DNA of 64,000 bases from Zhihengliuella sp. ISTPL4 (GTDB taxonomy: Bacteria; Actinomycetota; Actinomycetes; Actinomycetales; Microbacteriaceae): contig NZ_CP025422.1 in NCBI RefSeq assembly GCF_002848265.1, positions 1,364,001-1,428,000 of the forward strand, read 5' to 3'. Shown piece after piece: positions 34,471-46,346 of the stretch. The notes under the pieces were generated by a model. That model had not been told where the DNA came from and did not search any database. It worked only from the letters and a program-made list of their open reading frames with translations. Numbering within the stretch: the stretch's first letter is position 1; each line of letters starts with the position of its first letter. A program made the translations under genes and the position numbers.

Positions 34471-36144
34471 TCAGCGGCCGCCGAGCGGGATCGACGCGCC
34501 AGGGATCGCTTTGAGAAGACGATCCGTGTACTCCTCCTGCGGGTTCGCGAAGATCTCGTCGACCGTCCCCTGCTCGACGACCTTGCCCTTCTCCATGACG
34601 CAGACCAGGTCGCTGGAGACCCGGACGACCGCGAGGTCGTGCGTGATGAAGAGGTAGGTCAGGTTCAGCTCCGACTGGAGTTCGGCGAGCAGCTGCAGGA
34701 TCTGGTCCTGCACGAGCACGTCGAGCGCCGACACCGCCTCGTCGAGCACGACGATGTCAGGCTTGAGGGCGAGCGCCCGAGCGATCGCGACGCGCTGCCG
34801 CTGACCGCCGGACAGCTCGTTCGGATACCGGGTGGCCAGCGCACGGGGCAAGGCCACCTGGTCGAGGAGCTCCTCGACGCGCTCCCGCTGCGCGGCGCGG
34901 TCGCCCACACCGTGGATCTGCAGCGGCTCCGAGATCGTGTTCCCGATGTTGCGCAGCGGATCGAGCGAACCGTACGGATCCTGGAACACCGGCTGCATGC
35001 GGCGACGCAGCCCGAACGCCTGCGCGTTCGAGAGGCGGGACACATCCTGGCCGTCGATCTCGATGGTGCCGCTGGTGGGCTCCTCGAGCTTCAGGACCAT
35101 CTTCGCGACGGTCGACTTGCCGGACCCGGACTCGCCCACGAGCGCGAGGGTCTTCCCCCGCGGGATCTCGAAGGAGACGTCGTCGACCGCCCGGAAGGCT
35201 TCGCTGCGGAAGTTTCCCTGACGGATCTTGTAGTCCTTGGTGAGTCCGGCGACGCGCACCGTCGGTGGGATGGCGGCGAGGTCGTCCAGCGTCTCGATGC
35301 CCCGATCCTCCACGACCGCCTGGATGCGCTGCGACGCGACACTGGGCGCGGCCCCGACCAGTCGCTGCGTGTACGGATGCTGCGGGTTCTCCAGGATCTG
35401 CCGGCTCGGCCCCGCTTCCACGATGTTGCCGTTGCTCATCACGATGATCTTCTCCGCACGCTCGGCCGCGAGGCCGAGGTCGTGCGTGATGAGGAGCACC
35501 GAGGTGCCCTTGTCACGCGTGAGCGTCGCCATGTGATCGAGGATGACCCGCTGCACCGTGACGTCCAGTGCCGAGGTCGGCTCGTCGGCGATCAGCAGTT
35601 TCGGATCGGCCGCGAGACCGATACCGATCAGCGCTCGTTGGCGCATGCCGCCGGAGAACTGATGGGGATACTGGTGCAGACGCCGTTCGGCATCGGCCAG
35701 ACCCGCCTGCTTCAGCACCTCGATGGTCCGCGCTTTCACGGCCTCGCGGCCCCGGGCGATCCCGTTCGCGCGGATCGCCTCCTTCACCTGGAAACCGATG
35801 CTCCACACCGGGTTGAGGTTGGACATCGGGTCCTGGGGGACGAAGCCGATCTCACGGCCGCGGACGGCCTCCATCTCCCGGCGGCCGAGCTTCGTCAGCT
35901 CCCGACCGTCGAGCGTGATCGACCCCCCGGTGACGACACCGGTACCGGGAAGCAGATTCACGATCGCGCTGGCCGTGGTCGACTTCCCCGAACCGGACTC
36001 ACCCACGATCGCCACGGTCTCGCCGGGGAAGATGTCGAAGCTCGCTCCGTGGAGGACCTCCTTCTCCCCCTCTTGGGTGCGGAACGCGACCGTGAGGTCG
36101 CGGACGCTGAGCAGCGGGATCTGTGCGGTTGCGCGTGCGCTCAT
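34471..36144 (-). CDS. Fused dipeptide/oligopeptide ABC transporter ATP-binding protein (DppD-DppF type)
   Basis: A 557-residue protein with two complete ABC domains. The first has Walker A GESGSGKS (K54), LSGGMRQRALIG-type signature (FSGGMRQR) and DEPTSALDV. The second has Walker A with K343, LSGGQRQRVAIARAL and DEAVSALDV. Each ends in the oligopeptide-ABC C-terminal extension (NPQHPYTQRLV and NPQEEYTDRLL). It energises the DppB/DppC-like permeases encoded just upstream. The ATG overlaps the permease stop by four bases. Confidence 0.93.
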   Translation of the reverse strand: MSARATAQIPLLSVRDLTVAFRTQEGEKEVLHGASFDIFPGETVAIVGESGSGKSTTASAIVNLLPGTGVVTGGSITLDGRELTKLGRREMEAVRGREIGFVPQDPMSNLNPVWSIGFQVKEAIRANGIARGREAVKARTIEVLKQAGLADAERRLHQYPHQFSGGMRQRALIGIGLAADPKLLIADEPTSALDVTVQRVILDHMATLTRDKGTSVLLITHDLGLAAERAEKIIVMSNGNIVEAGPSRQILENPQHPYTQRLVGAAPSVASQRIQAVVEDRGIETLDDLAAIPPTVRVAGLTKDYKIRQGNFRSEAFRAVDDVSFEIPRGKTLALVGESGSGKSTVAKMVLKLEEPTSGTIEIDGQDVSRLSNAQAFGLRRRMQPVFQDPYGSLDPLRNIGNTISEPLQIHGVGDRAAQRERVEELLDQVALPRALATRYPNELSGGQRQRVAIARALALKPDIVVLDEAVSALDVLVQDQILQLLAELQSELNLTYLFITHDLAVVRVSSDLVCVMEKGKVVEQGTVDEIFANPQEEYTDRLLKAIPGASIPLGGR

Positions 36145-37085
36145 CGCCGTGCCCTCGCCTTCGGGTCGATGGCGTCTCGGATGAGCTCGCCGAGAGTGAC
36201 GAAGGCGAGCACGGCCAGCGTGAGCGCGATCGACGGATAGATGAGCGCCATGGGCGCCACGCGCAGCGATGCCTGCGCGGCACCGATGTCGTTGCCCCAG
36301 GACATCACATTGCTTCCCAGCCCGACGCCGAGGAACGACAGCGTGGCCTCCGCCACGATCGAGGCGGCGAGGCCCAGCGTCGACACCACGAGCAGCGGAG
36401 CGAGCGCGTTCGGGATCACGTGTCCGACCAGGGTGCGGAACTTCGAGCGCCCGAGCGCACGGGACGCCACGACGAAGTCGGACTGCCGGACGCGCAGCAC
36501 CTCCGCCCGCACGACACGAGCGGTCGCCGCCCACGCGAAACCACCGATCGCGAGCGCGAGCACGGGCACCGAGCGGTACTGGGAGAAGACCGTCATGACG
36601 ACGACCGCGGCGAGGATGTACGGAATGGCGAAGAAGATGTCACCGATCCGCGACAGCACCGAGTCGAGCCAGCCGCCGTAGAAACCGGCGAACGCCCCCA
36701 TGATGAGCCCGAGGATCGAGGAGATGGCGGTGGCGAGGAGGCCGACGGAGAGCGACGTCTGCGCGCCCCAGACGATGCGGGAGTAGATGTCGCACCCCTG
36801 GAACGTGAAGCCCAGCGGATGTCCTTCGGTCGGACCGGCGTTGCTGTTCCCGAGCTGGCAGTCGGAGTTCGGTGGCGCCGACGTGAACAGGGTGGGCCAG
36901 AGCGCCATCACGATGAAGAACACCGCGAGGACGACCGAGAACCAGAACAGCGGACGACGTCGGAGGTCCGACCAGGCATCCCGCCAGAGGTTTCGGGGCT
37001 TCTCAGCGATCCGCACGGCATCGACGGAGATGGTCTCGGTCTGGACCGGAGCGACATAGTGATTCTGCGTGGTGGGGTCAGGCAT
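36141..37085 (-). CDS. ABC transporter permease, DppC/OppC-like
   Basis: A 314-residue permease with six or so membrane segments. It has an N-terminal OppC-type helix after a 40-residue cytosolic lead, and the EAA-like loop EVLRVRQSDFVVASRALGRSKFRTLVGHVIPN. It pairs with the DppB-like permease in import of peptides or related solutes. It overlaps the upstream permease by eight bases and the downstream ATPase by four. Confidence 0.93.
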   Translation of the reverse strand: MPDPTTQNHYVAPVQTETISVDAVRIAEKPRNLWRDAWSDLRRRPLFWFSVVLAVFFIVMALWPTLFTSAPPNSDCQLGNSNAGPTEGHPLGFTFQGCDIYSRIVWGAQTSLSVGLLATAISSILGLIMGAFAGFYGGWLDSVLSRIGDIFFAIPYILAAVVVMTVFSQYRSVPVLALAIGGFAWAATARVVRAEVLRVRQSDFVVASRALGRSKFRTLVGHVIPNALAPLLVVSTLGLAASIVAEATLSFLGVGLGSNVMSWGNDIGAAQASLRVAPMALIYPSIALTLAVLAFVTLGELIRDAIDPKARARR

Positions 37086-38004
37086 AGCGGATCCTTGGGT
37101 CGAGCAGACCGTACAGCAGGTCGATGACGAGGTTGACCAGGACGTACAGGATCACGAACACCGTGACGAAGGAGACCACCGTCGGCCCCTCATTGCGAAT
37201 CGCCGCCTGGTACAGGGTGTTGCCGACGCCCGGCACATTGAAGATGCCCTCGGTCACGGTCGCACCGACGAGCAGAACGCCGAAGTTCGTCGCCGAGTTC
37301 GTGATCACCGGGATGAGCGAGTTGCGGAGCACGTGCACGGGGATCACCCGCCCGCGCGACAGTCCCTTGCTGTACGCAGTGCGCACCCAGTCCTGGTTGA
37401 GCGTGTCGATGACCGAACTGCGCATCAGCCGCATGCTCACGGCGTACAGGCTGAAGCCCAGAACGATGGCCGGCAGCCACAGGCCACCCCAGTCGTTGTC
37501 CGATCCGACGGTCGGCTTGAACCAGCCCAGCTTGATGGCGAGGAAGTACTGCGCCAGGAACGCGACGACGAAGATCGGGATCGCGATCGCCACGAGCGCG
37601 ACGATGAGCATCGTGTGGTCGAAGAGCTTGCCCTTGCGCAGCGCGGAGACCGTGCCGATGATGATCGCCAGCACGAACTCGATGCCGATGGCCATCACCG
37701 CGAGTCGACCGGTGACGGGAAGCGTCTCGGCCAGCACGGTCGACACCGGCCGACCGGAGAAGGTCGTGCCGAGGTCGCCTTGGAAGACACCGGTGATGTA
37801 GTACCAGTACTGCACCAGGAACGGGTCGTCCAGGTGGTACTGCTCGCGCAGCTGTGCCACCACGGCCGGGTTCGGGGTCCGGTCGCCGAAGAGCCCGAGA
37901 ATCGGGTCACCGGGCATGGCGAACACGAGGAAGTAGATGAGCAGGGTGGCCCCGAAGAAGACCGGGATCACCTGCAGGAGACGTCTCAGGATGTAGCCGA
38001 GCAT
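37078..38004 (-). CDS. ABC transporter permease, DppB/OppB-like
   Basis: A 308-residue permease. It begins MLGYILRRLLQVIPVFFGATLL, the typical DppB start. It contains the periplasmic PGDPILGLFGDRTPN loop and the EAA loop DTLNQDWVRTAYSKGLSRGRVIPVHVLRN. It forms the membrane channel with the DppC-like partner. A strong imperfect hairpin lies between this gene and the upstream solute-binding protein gene. Confidence 0.93.
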   Translation of the reverse strand: MLGYILRRLLQVIPVFFGATLLIYFLVFAMPGDPILGLFGDRTPNPAVVAQLREQYHLDDPFLVQYWYYITGVFQGDLGTTFSGRPVSTVLAETLPVTGRLAVMAIGIEFVLAIIIGTVSALRKGKLFDHTMLIVALVAIAIPIFVVAFLAQYFLAIKLGWFKPTVGSDNDWGGLWLPAIVLGFSLYAVSMRLMRSSVIDTLNQDWVRTAYSKGLSRGRVIPVHVLRNSLIPVITNSATNFGVLLVGATVTEGIFNVPGVGNTLYQAAIRNEGPTVVSFVTVFVILYVLVNLVIDLLYGLLDPRIRYA

Positions 38005-38050
38005 GCGTCTGTCCCGTAGTCAGGAGGCGGAGTCAGTGTGACCAACACAG

Positions 38051-38090
38051 CCTGCGAGGCGGCGACGGAAGACCGTCACCGCCTCACAGG
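38051..38090 (-). terminator. Intercistronic hairpin between the solute-binding-protein gene and dppB-like gene
   Basis: Imperfect stem of about 16 bp with two C-A mismatches (outer arms 38051-38068 and 38073-38090) and an AAGA loop. Its place between the binding-protein gene and the permeases suggests partial termination or 3' protection, raising binding protein over permease (inference). Confidence 0.6.
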
Positions 38091-38105
38091 TTCGTGCTGT
38101 CAGAC

Positions 38106-39740
38106 TTACTCGCCGTCCTTCGTGACCTGGTAGAGGATCGGCCAGGTGTCCCACCCGAACTCGACGTTCTCCACCGAGTCGCCCCAAGCGCCCATGGCGT
38201 TGGTGTACCACAGCGGGATGGCCGGGAGATCCTGGAAGAGGATCTCCTGCGCCTCCTGGAACTTGGCGATGCCCGCTTCGACGTCGGACGCCGCAGAGCC
38301 CTCGTCGAGGAGCTTGTCGAACTCCGGGTTCGAGTAGTCGCCGTCGTTCGAGCCGGCACCGGTGCCGAAGAGCGGGCCGAGGCCGTTGAACATCGACGGG
38401 TAGTCGAACTGCCATCCGGTGCGGAACGCGGTCTGCGTCTGGTCCTCCGTGATCAGCGTCCGGTGCTCGGCGAAGGTCGGAATCGGGTTGCCCGAGGCCT
38501 CGATGCCGAGGTTGTTCTTGATCTGGTTCGCGACCGCGTCGACCCAGCCTTGGTTGGGGCCGTCGGCGTTGTACTGGATCTGGAAGGACCCGGTCCAGGG
38601 CGCGATCTCGTCGGCCTGCGCCCACAGGTCCTTGGCCTTCTCGGGGTCGAACTCGAGGACCTCGGACCCGGGGATGTCCTCGGAGTAGCCGTCGATCACC
38701 GGCGACGTGAAGTCCTTCATCGGCGTGCGGGTGCCGCTGAAGACCACGTCGGTGATCTCCTCGCGGTTGATCGCGTGCGAGATCGCGGCGCGACGCAGCT
38801 GCCCCTCTTCACCACTCCAGTGCTCGAGGCGCTCCGGGATGGTGATGGTCGCGTTCGCTGCGGCCGGCTGGTTCACCGTGCGGTCCGGGAAGTCGGTCTC
38901 GAACGTCTGCAGGGCCGTGTCCGGGATCTCCTGGATGATGTCGAGCTCGCCACCCTGAAGGTCGGCGTACGCCGCCTCCGTGCTGGCGTACAGTCGCATG
39001 TCGATTCCACCGTTCTGCGCCTCACGCGGACCGGTGTAGTCCTCGTTCTTGACGAGCTCGATGCTCTCGTTGTGACGCCAGGCGCCCTCCTCGGCGAAGA
39101 CGTACGGACCGTTGCCGACGGGGTTCTCACCGAAGGCCTCGAGGTCGTCCCACGCCGATGCCGGCAGGGGGAAGAAGGCGGTGTAACCCAGGCGGAGCGG
39201 GAAGTCGGACTCCGGCTGCTTGAGCTTGACGGTGAAGGTGAGGTCATCCACGACCTCGAGGCCGGACAGCTCCGGCACGTTCTCCTCGTAGGAGAAGCCC
39301 TCGATGGACTCGAAGAAGTAGCTGGAGAGCTGCTTGTTGTCGAGCGCGGCACCGTAGTTCCAGGCCTTGACGAAGGACTCGGCGTCGACCGGGTCGCCGT
39401 TCGCGAAGGTCTGGTCGGGCTTGATCTTGATCGTGTAGGTCTGGGAGTCCTCCGTCTCGATCGACTCGGCGAGGTCGTTGTGCACGGCGCCCTCAGCGTC
39501 GTAGTAGACCAGGCCCGCGAAGATGCTCTGCAGCACCAGGCCGCCGCCGACCTCGTTGGTGTTGGTCGGGATGAGGGGGTTCTGCGGCTCGGTGTTGTTG
39601 ACCGAGATCACCGCGGTCGGGTCACCCGAGGGCGTCTCCTCCGCGGAATCGTTGCCGCCGCCGCTCGCGCAGCCGGCGAGAGTCAGGGCGCCGATCACGA
39701 ACAGTGCGCTGCCCGCGAGGGCGATCTTGTTGCGCTTCAC
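38106..39740 (-). CDS. Peptide-type ABC transporter solute-binding lipoprotein (family 5)
   Basis: A 544-residue lipoprotein. The signal peptide ends in the lipobox LAGC with C24 as the lipidated cysteine. A family 5 (DppA/OppA) fold follows: LVYYDAEGAVHNDLAESIE, IKIKPDQTFANGDPVDAESFVKAW and a C-terminal LPAIPLWYTN. The start is GTG with AGGAGG six bases upstream (39747-39752). It is the first gene of the operon that continues with two permeases, the fused ATPase and the PH-domain protein. Peptides are the likely substrate by family, but not proven. Confidence 0.92.
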   Translation of the reverse strand: MKRNKIALAGSALFVIGALTLAGCASGGGNDSAEETPSGDPTAVISVNNTEPQNPLIPTNTNEVGGGLVLQSIFAGLVYYDAEGAVHNDLAESIETEDSQTYTIKIKPDQTFANGDPVDAESFVKAWNYGAALDNKQLSSYFFESIEGFSYEENVPELSGLEVVDDLTFTVKLKQPESDFPLRLGYTAFFPLPASAWDDLEAFGENPVGNGPYVFAEEGAWRHNESIELVKNEDYTGPREAQNGGIDMRLYASTEAAYADLQGGELDIIQEIPDTALQTFETDFPDRTVNQPAAANATITIPERLEHWSGEEGQLRRAAISHAINREEITDVVFSGTRTPMKDFTSPVIDGYSEDIPGSEVLEFDPEKAKDLWAQADEIAPWTGSFQIQYNADGPNQGWVDAVANQIKNNLGIEASGNPIPTFAEHRTLITEDQTQTAFRTGWQFDYPSMFNGLGPLFGTGAGSNDGDYSNPEFDKLLDEGSAASDVEAGIAKFQEAQEILFQDLPAIPLWYTNAMGAWGDSVENVEFGWDTWPILYQVTKDGE

Positions 39741-39956
39741 TTTTGTCCTCCTGTGGACGTGGGAATTCTGCGCGGCTCATCGTCGAGCGCGCAGGGATAC
39801 CTGAGCGTAACCCGGGCGTCGCGCGTCCAGGACATTCGGCTAACGAACTGTTACTCAGTGGTGACCATCTGTCACATGACGGAAACATGCGGCAACAACG
39901 AACGGCGCCGCCCCGCCGTGAGGCGAGCGCGACGCCGATCGTCGTGCGGATCCGTA
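39741..39956. other. Intergenic region between the solute-binding-protein gene and gcvP
   Basis: A 216-bp gap. The right half is GC-rich, with weak self-complementarity that could end gcvP transcription. The middle (about 39838-39880) is AT-richer and is where the binding-protein promoter most likely lies; CTAACGAACTGTTACTCAG is the least GC-rich stretch. No gene is seen. Confidence 0.5.
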
Positions 39957-42851
<2,895 letters not shown>

Positions 42852-42858
42852 TTCCGGA

Positions 42859-43236
42859 TCAGCCCTCCGTGAGTGCGACGTAGGCGTCGCGGTCCAGCAG
42901 TCCGTCCAGCGCGCCGGCGGCGACGGACACCTTGAGCAGCCAGCCGCCCTCGAAGGGCTCGGCGTTGACGAGCGAGGGGTCGTCAACGACGGCGTCGTTG
43001 ATCTCGACGACCGTGCCGGCGACCGGAGCGTAGAGCTCCCCGACCGACTTCGTCGACTCGATCTCGCCGACCACGGAGCCCGCGGTCAGCTCGGTGCCGA
43101 CCGCGGGGAGCTCGACGAAGACGACGTCTCCGAGCTTCTCGGCGGCGTAGTCGGTGATGCCGATGGTGACAGTGTCGCCGTCACCGGCGATCCATTCGTG
43201 CTCGTCGGTGTAGCGGAGTGCGTTGAGGTCGGTCAT
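42859..43236 (-). CDS. gcvH: Glycine cleavage system H protein
   Basis: A 125-residue lipoyl carrier. The lipoylated lysine is K63 ([15 protein letters not shown]). YTDEHEWI and GWLLKV bracket the fold. It shuttles the aminomethyl group between GcvP and GcvT. The ATG overlaps the gcvT stop by four bases, and GGAGG precedes it. Confidence 0.97.
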   Translation of the reverse strand: MTDLNALRYTDEHEWIAGDGDTVTIGITDYAAEKLGDVVFVELPAVGTELTAGSVVGEIESTKSVGELYAPVAGTVVEINDAVVDDPSLVNAEPFEGGWLLKVSVAAGALDGLLDRDAYVALTEG

Positions 43237-44348
43237 TTGGTCCTCCGGTAGAAAGGCAGGGCGGTCACGGTCGCGGGGATGCGGGTCCCCCGCACATCAA
43301 GGAATACTGCGGTTCCCTCTTCCGAGGAAGAAGGATCGACGTAGGCCATCGCGATGGGATGGCCGAGCGTCGGGCTCAGGGCGCCGCTGGTGATCTCTCC
43401 GATCGGGGCGCCGTCGGCGTCGACGACTGCGTAGCCGGCACGGCCGGCACGTCGCCCCTCCGCCGTCAGCCCGACGAGGACGCGGGCGCCCGCGGCGGGC
43501 GCGGGGGCATCCTTCCCGACGAAGCGCTCCTTCGCGTCGACGACGACACGGCCGAGGCCGGCCTGCGCGGGCGCGATATCGAGGCTGAGCTCATGGCCGT
43601 ACAGCGGCATGCCCGCCTCCAGCCGGAGGGTGTCGCGCGCGGCGAGGCCGGCGGGGACGAGCCCATGCGGGGTGCCGGCGTCGAGCACGGCGTCCCACAG
43701 TGCGGCGGCGTGGGCGGCCGGGACGAGAAGTTCGAAGCCGTCCTCCCCCGTGTAGCCGGTGCGGGCGAGGAGCAGCGGTTCCCCCGCGAACGACGCGGTC
43801 GCCCAGGCGTAGTACTTCTGCTCCGCCCAGGGGACGCTGACGTCGGCGATGCCCTCCGTCGCCACGAGGATCTCCTCGGCGTGCGGACCCTGCACGGCGA
43901 TCAGCGCGTAGTCGTCCGAGACGTCGGCGACCTCCACGGCGTCCGCCTCCGCGTCTGCGACCCGCTCGGTGAGCGCTGCACGAACGGCGTCACGGTTCCC
44001 CGCGTTGGCGATGACGAGGAAGTCGTCGTCGGCCAGGCGGTAGACGATGAGATCGTCGACGATGCCGCCCTCGGGCGTCAGCAGCAGCGAGTACTTCGCC
44101 TTGCCGACCGCGAGCGCGGACAGCCGCCCGGCGAGGGCGTAGTCGAGGAAGGCCGCCGCGCCGGCGCCGCGGACCGTGAACTCGGCCATGTGCGAGATGT
44201 CGAAGATGCCCGCCGCCTGCCGCACCGCGTGGTGCTCGGCGAGGTCGGACGTGTAGCGCACCGGCATCTGCCAGCCGCCGAAGTCGGTGAAGGAGGCGCC
44301 GAGCGCCTCATGGCGCTCGCGCAACGGGGTGTAGCGGGGGTCGGACAT
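43233..44348 (-). CDS. gcvT: Aminomethyltransferase, glycine cleavage T protein
   Basis: A 371-residue T protein: [13 protein letters not shown] near the start, [24 protein letters not shown] and a C-terminal [14 protein letters not shown]. It transfers the methylene group to tetrahydrofolate and releases ammonia. The start at 44348 is chosen over upstream in-frame codons because those lie inside the riboswitch; GGGAGAA precedes it. First gene of the operon. Confidence 0.96.
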   Translation of the reverse strand: MSDPRYTPLRERHEALGASFTDFGGWQMPVRYTSDLAEHHAVRQAAGIFDISHMAEFTVRGAGAAAFLDYALAGRLSALAVGKAKYSLLLTPEGGIVDDLIVYRLADDDFLVIANAGNRDAVRAALTERVADAEADAVEVADVSDDYALIAVQGPHAEEILVATEGIADVSVPWAEQKYYAWATASFAGEPLLLARTGYTGEDGFELLVPAAHAAALWDAVLDAGTPHGLVPAGLAARDTLRLEAGMPLYGHELSLDIAPAQAGLGRVVVDAKERFVGKDAPAPAAGARVLVGLTAEGRRAGRAGYAVVDADGAPIGEITSGALSPTLGHPIAMAYVDPSSSEEGTAVFLDVRGTRIPATVTALPFYRRTK

Positions 44349-44398
44349 GGAGTTCTCCCGGGCTGGGTCGGGCGGGACGACGTCGTCGTCCCTGGGAA

Positions 44399-44580
44399 CT
44401 CCCCCTCTGTCATGGGCCTGAGAGCTTCGCCCGCGCGAGCGCAGGGCTTTCACCGTCGGCGGATCCCCGGTGCTCGGGATCACTTTTCAGAGCGGCCGGA
44501 CCTCCGCGGTACGCGTACCTGAGAGATTGGCGGGGAGGCTTGCTCCTTCGGTGCCCGGCTGCGTGCGCCGGGGCTCTCCC
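44399..44580 (-). ncRNA. Tandem glycine riboswitch upstream of gcvT
   Basis: Read on the minus strand, two glycine aptamers in series. Aptamer 1 opens GGGAGAGCCCC and contains CGAAGGAGCAAGCCTCCCC and AATCTCTCAGGTA. A short linker with CTCTGAAAAGTGATCCC follows. Aptamer 2 contains CGACGGTGAAAGCCCTG, GCGAAGCTCTCAGGCCCATGACAGAG. These conserved cores are the classic gcvT element. It ends about 50 bases before gcvT. Glycine binding turns on the cleavage operon in known examples. Confidence 0.95.
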
Positions 44581-44640
44581 GCGTCGGTCGTTCGGCCTGT
44601 CTTCGATTGTGCGATCAGTCTAGCGGTCTCCCCCGCCCGG

Positions 44641-45498
44641 TCAGCTGCCCAGCGCGAGCTCCGCCCTGACCTCGTCGCGGAGCCGCCCCAGGTTCTCCGG
44701 CTCGGGCGCCGCCCCCAGAAGCGTCTTGGTGTACTCGTGCTGCGGGTTCAGGATCACCTCGTCGGCCGGTCCCCGCTCGACCACATCGCCCTTGTAGAGC
44801 ACCATGATGTCGTCGGAGAAGTGCCGCGCGGTCGCCAGATCGTGCGTGATGTAGAGGACTCCGAGGTTCTCCTCGCGCTGCAGCTCCGCGAGCAGGTTGA
44901 GGACGCCGAGCCGGATCGACACATCGAGCATCGACACCGGCTCGTCGGCCACGATGAAGCGGGCTCCGGGCGCCAGCGCCCTCGCGATCGCCACGCGCTG
45001 TCGCTGGCCACCGGAGAGCTCGTGGGGGCGGCGCTCCGCGAAGCTCTCCCCCGGGGTCAGTCGCACCCGCTCCAGCAGTTCGATCGCCCTGGTCCGCACC
45101 TCGCGACTGTCGAGCTTCGGATGATGCAGCCGGATCGGGCGCTCCAGGTGGTGCACGATCGTGTGGAACGGATTCAGCGAGGCGAACGGGTCCTGGAAGA
45201 CCATCTGCACGTCCGACCGGTAGCGCTCCAGGGCCGAGCCCCGCGTACCGGACTCCTCGCCGTCGAGGAGGATGCTCCCGGAGGTCGGTGTCTCCAGCTT
45301 CATCAGCATCCGGGCGATGGTCGACTTGCCCGAGCCGGACTCGCCGACGAGGGCCGTGGTCCGCCCCGCCTCCAGCGTGAACGACACGTCCTTCACGGCG
45401 TGCAGGACGCTGGTGCGGAACCCCGAGCGCAGGTGGAAGTCCTTCACGAGGTTCCTCGCCTCGAGGGTGCCTCCGCGCCCCATCGCGTCCGCGCTCAT
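44641..45498 (-). CDS. Oligopeptide-type ABC transporter ATP-binding protein (DppF-like)
   Basis: A 285-residue ABC ATPase: Walker A GESGSGKST (K58), FQDPFASLNPFHTI Q-loop region, signature LSGGQRQRVAIARAL, Walker B FIVADEPVSMLDVS. The C-terminal tail NPQHEYTKTLLGA is typical of peptide importers. The ATG at 45498 overlaps the previous ATPase stop by four bases. Last gene of the second transport operon. Confidence 0.92.
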   Translation of the reverse strand: MSADAMGRGGTLEARNLVKDFHLRSGFRTSVLHAVKDVSFTLEAGRTTALVGESGSGKSTIARMLMKLETPTSGSILLDGEESGTRGSALERYRSDVQMVFQDPFASLNPFHTIVHHLERPIRLHHPKLDSREVRTRAIELLERVRLTPGESFAERRPHELSGGQRQRVAIARALAPGARFIVADEPVSMLDVSIRLGVLNLLAELQREENLGVLYITHDLATARHFSDDIMVLYKGDVVERGPADEVILNPQHEYTKTLLGAAPEPENLGRLRDEVRAELALGS

Positions 45499-46346
45499 CG
45501 GATGACCTCCTGGTTCACGCCACTGCGGACGAAGTCGCCCCGGGTCCCGGTGAGGGACGGGAAGCTCGACAGCAGCCGCTGGGTGTACTCGTGCTGCGGG
45601 TTGCGGTAGATCTCCTCCGCCGTGCCCTGCTCGACGATCCTCCCCTGCAGCATCACCGCGATGCGGTCGCTGATCTCGATGAGCATGGGCAGGTCGTGGG
45701 TGATGAAGATGACGGCGAACCCGAGCTTCTCGCGCAGGCGCATGATCTCCCGGATGATGCCGCGCTGCACGACCACGTCGAGCGCCGTGGTGGGCTCGTC
45801 CATGATCATGACCTGCGGGTCGAGCGCGAGCGCCATCGCGATCATCATGCGCTGGCGCATGCCGCCCGACAGCTCGTGCGGGAAGCTCGTCAGCCGACCG
45901 GGATCGACGCCGACCAGCGTGAGCAGCTCCTCCGCCCGCTCCTGCTTGGCCTTCCGCGACATTCCGGGTCGGTGGGTGTCGAAGATGTCGAAGATCTGCG
46001 CCTTGACCGAGATGACGGGGTTCAGGGAGTTCATGGCCCCCTGGAAGACCATGGAGATCTTGTCCCAGCGGAACGCCCGCAGACCCTCCCCGTCGAGGCC
46101 GACGATGTCGATGTCGTGGCCGTCGCGGTCGTGGAACACGATCTCGCCGCCCGTCATCAGGGCCGGCGCCTTGAGCAGCCGGTTCATCCCATACGCGAGA
46201 GTGGTCTTGCCGCAGCCCGATTCCCCGGCGAGCCCGAGGATCTCGCCGCGGTGCAGGGTCAGCGAGACGTCGCGGACGGCTTTGACCGGCGGATCCACCT
46301 CGTACTCGATCGAGACGTTCCTGGCGGTGAGCACGGCGTCGCTCAT
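45495..46346 (-). CDS. Oligopeptide-type ABC transporter ATP-binding protein (DppD-like)
   Basis: A 283-residue ABC ATPase: Walker A GESGCGKTT (K47), signature ELSGGMRQRMMIAMAL, Walker B VMIMDEPTTALDV, C-terminal NPQHEYTQRLLSS. It acts with the DppF-like partner, unlike the first operon where both are fused. The ATG at 46346 overlaps the permease stop by four bases. Confidence 0.92.
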   Translation of the reverse strand: MSDAVLTARNVSIEYEVDPPVKAVRDVSLTLHRGEILGLAGESGCGKTTLAYGMNRLLKAPALMTGGEIVFHDRDGHDIDIVGLDGEGLRAFRWDKISMVFQGAMNSLNPVISVKAQIFDIFDTHRPGMSRKAKQERAEELLTLVGVDPGRLTSFPHELSGGMRQRMMIAMALALDPQVMIMDEPTTALDVVVQRGIIREIMRLREKLGFAVIFITHDLPMLIEISDRIAVMLQGRIVEQGTAEEIYRNPQHEYTQRLLSSFPSLTGTRGDFVRSGVNQEVIR

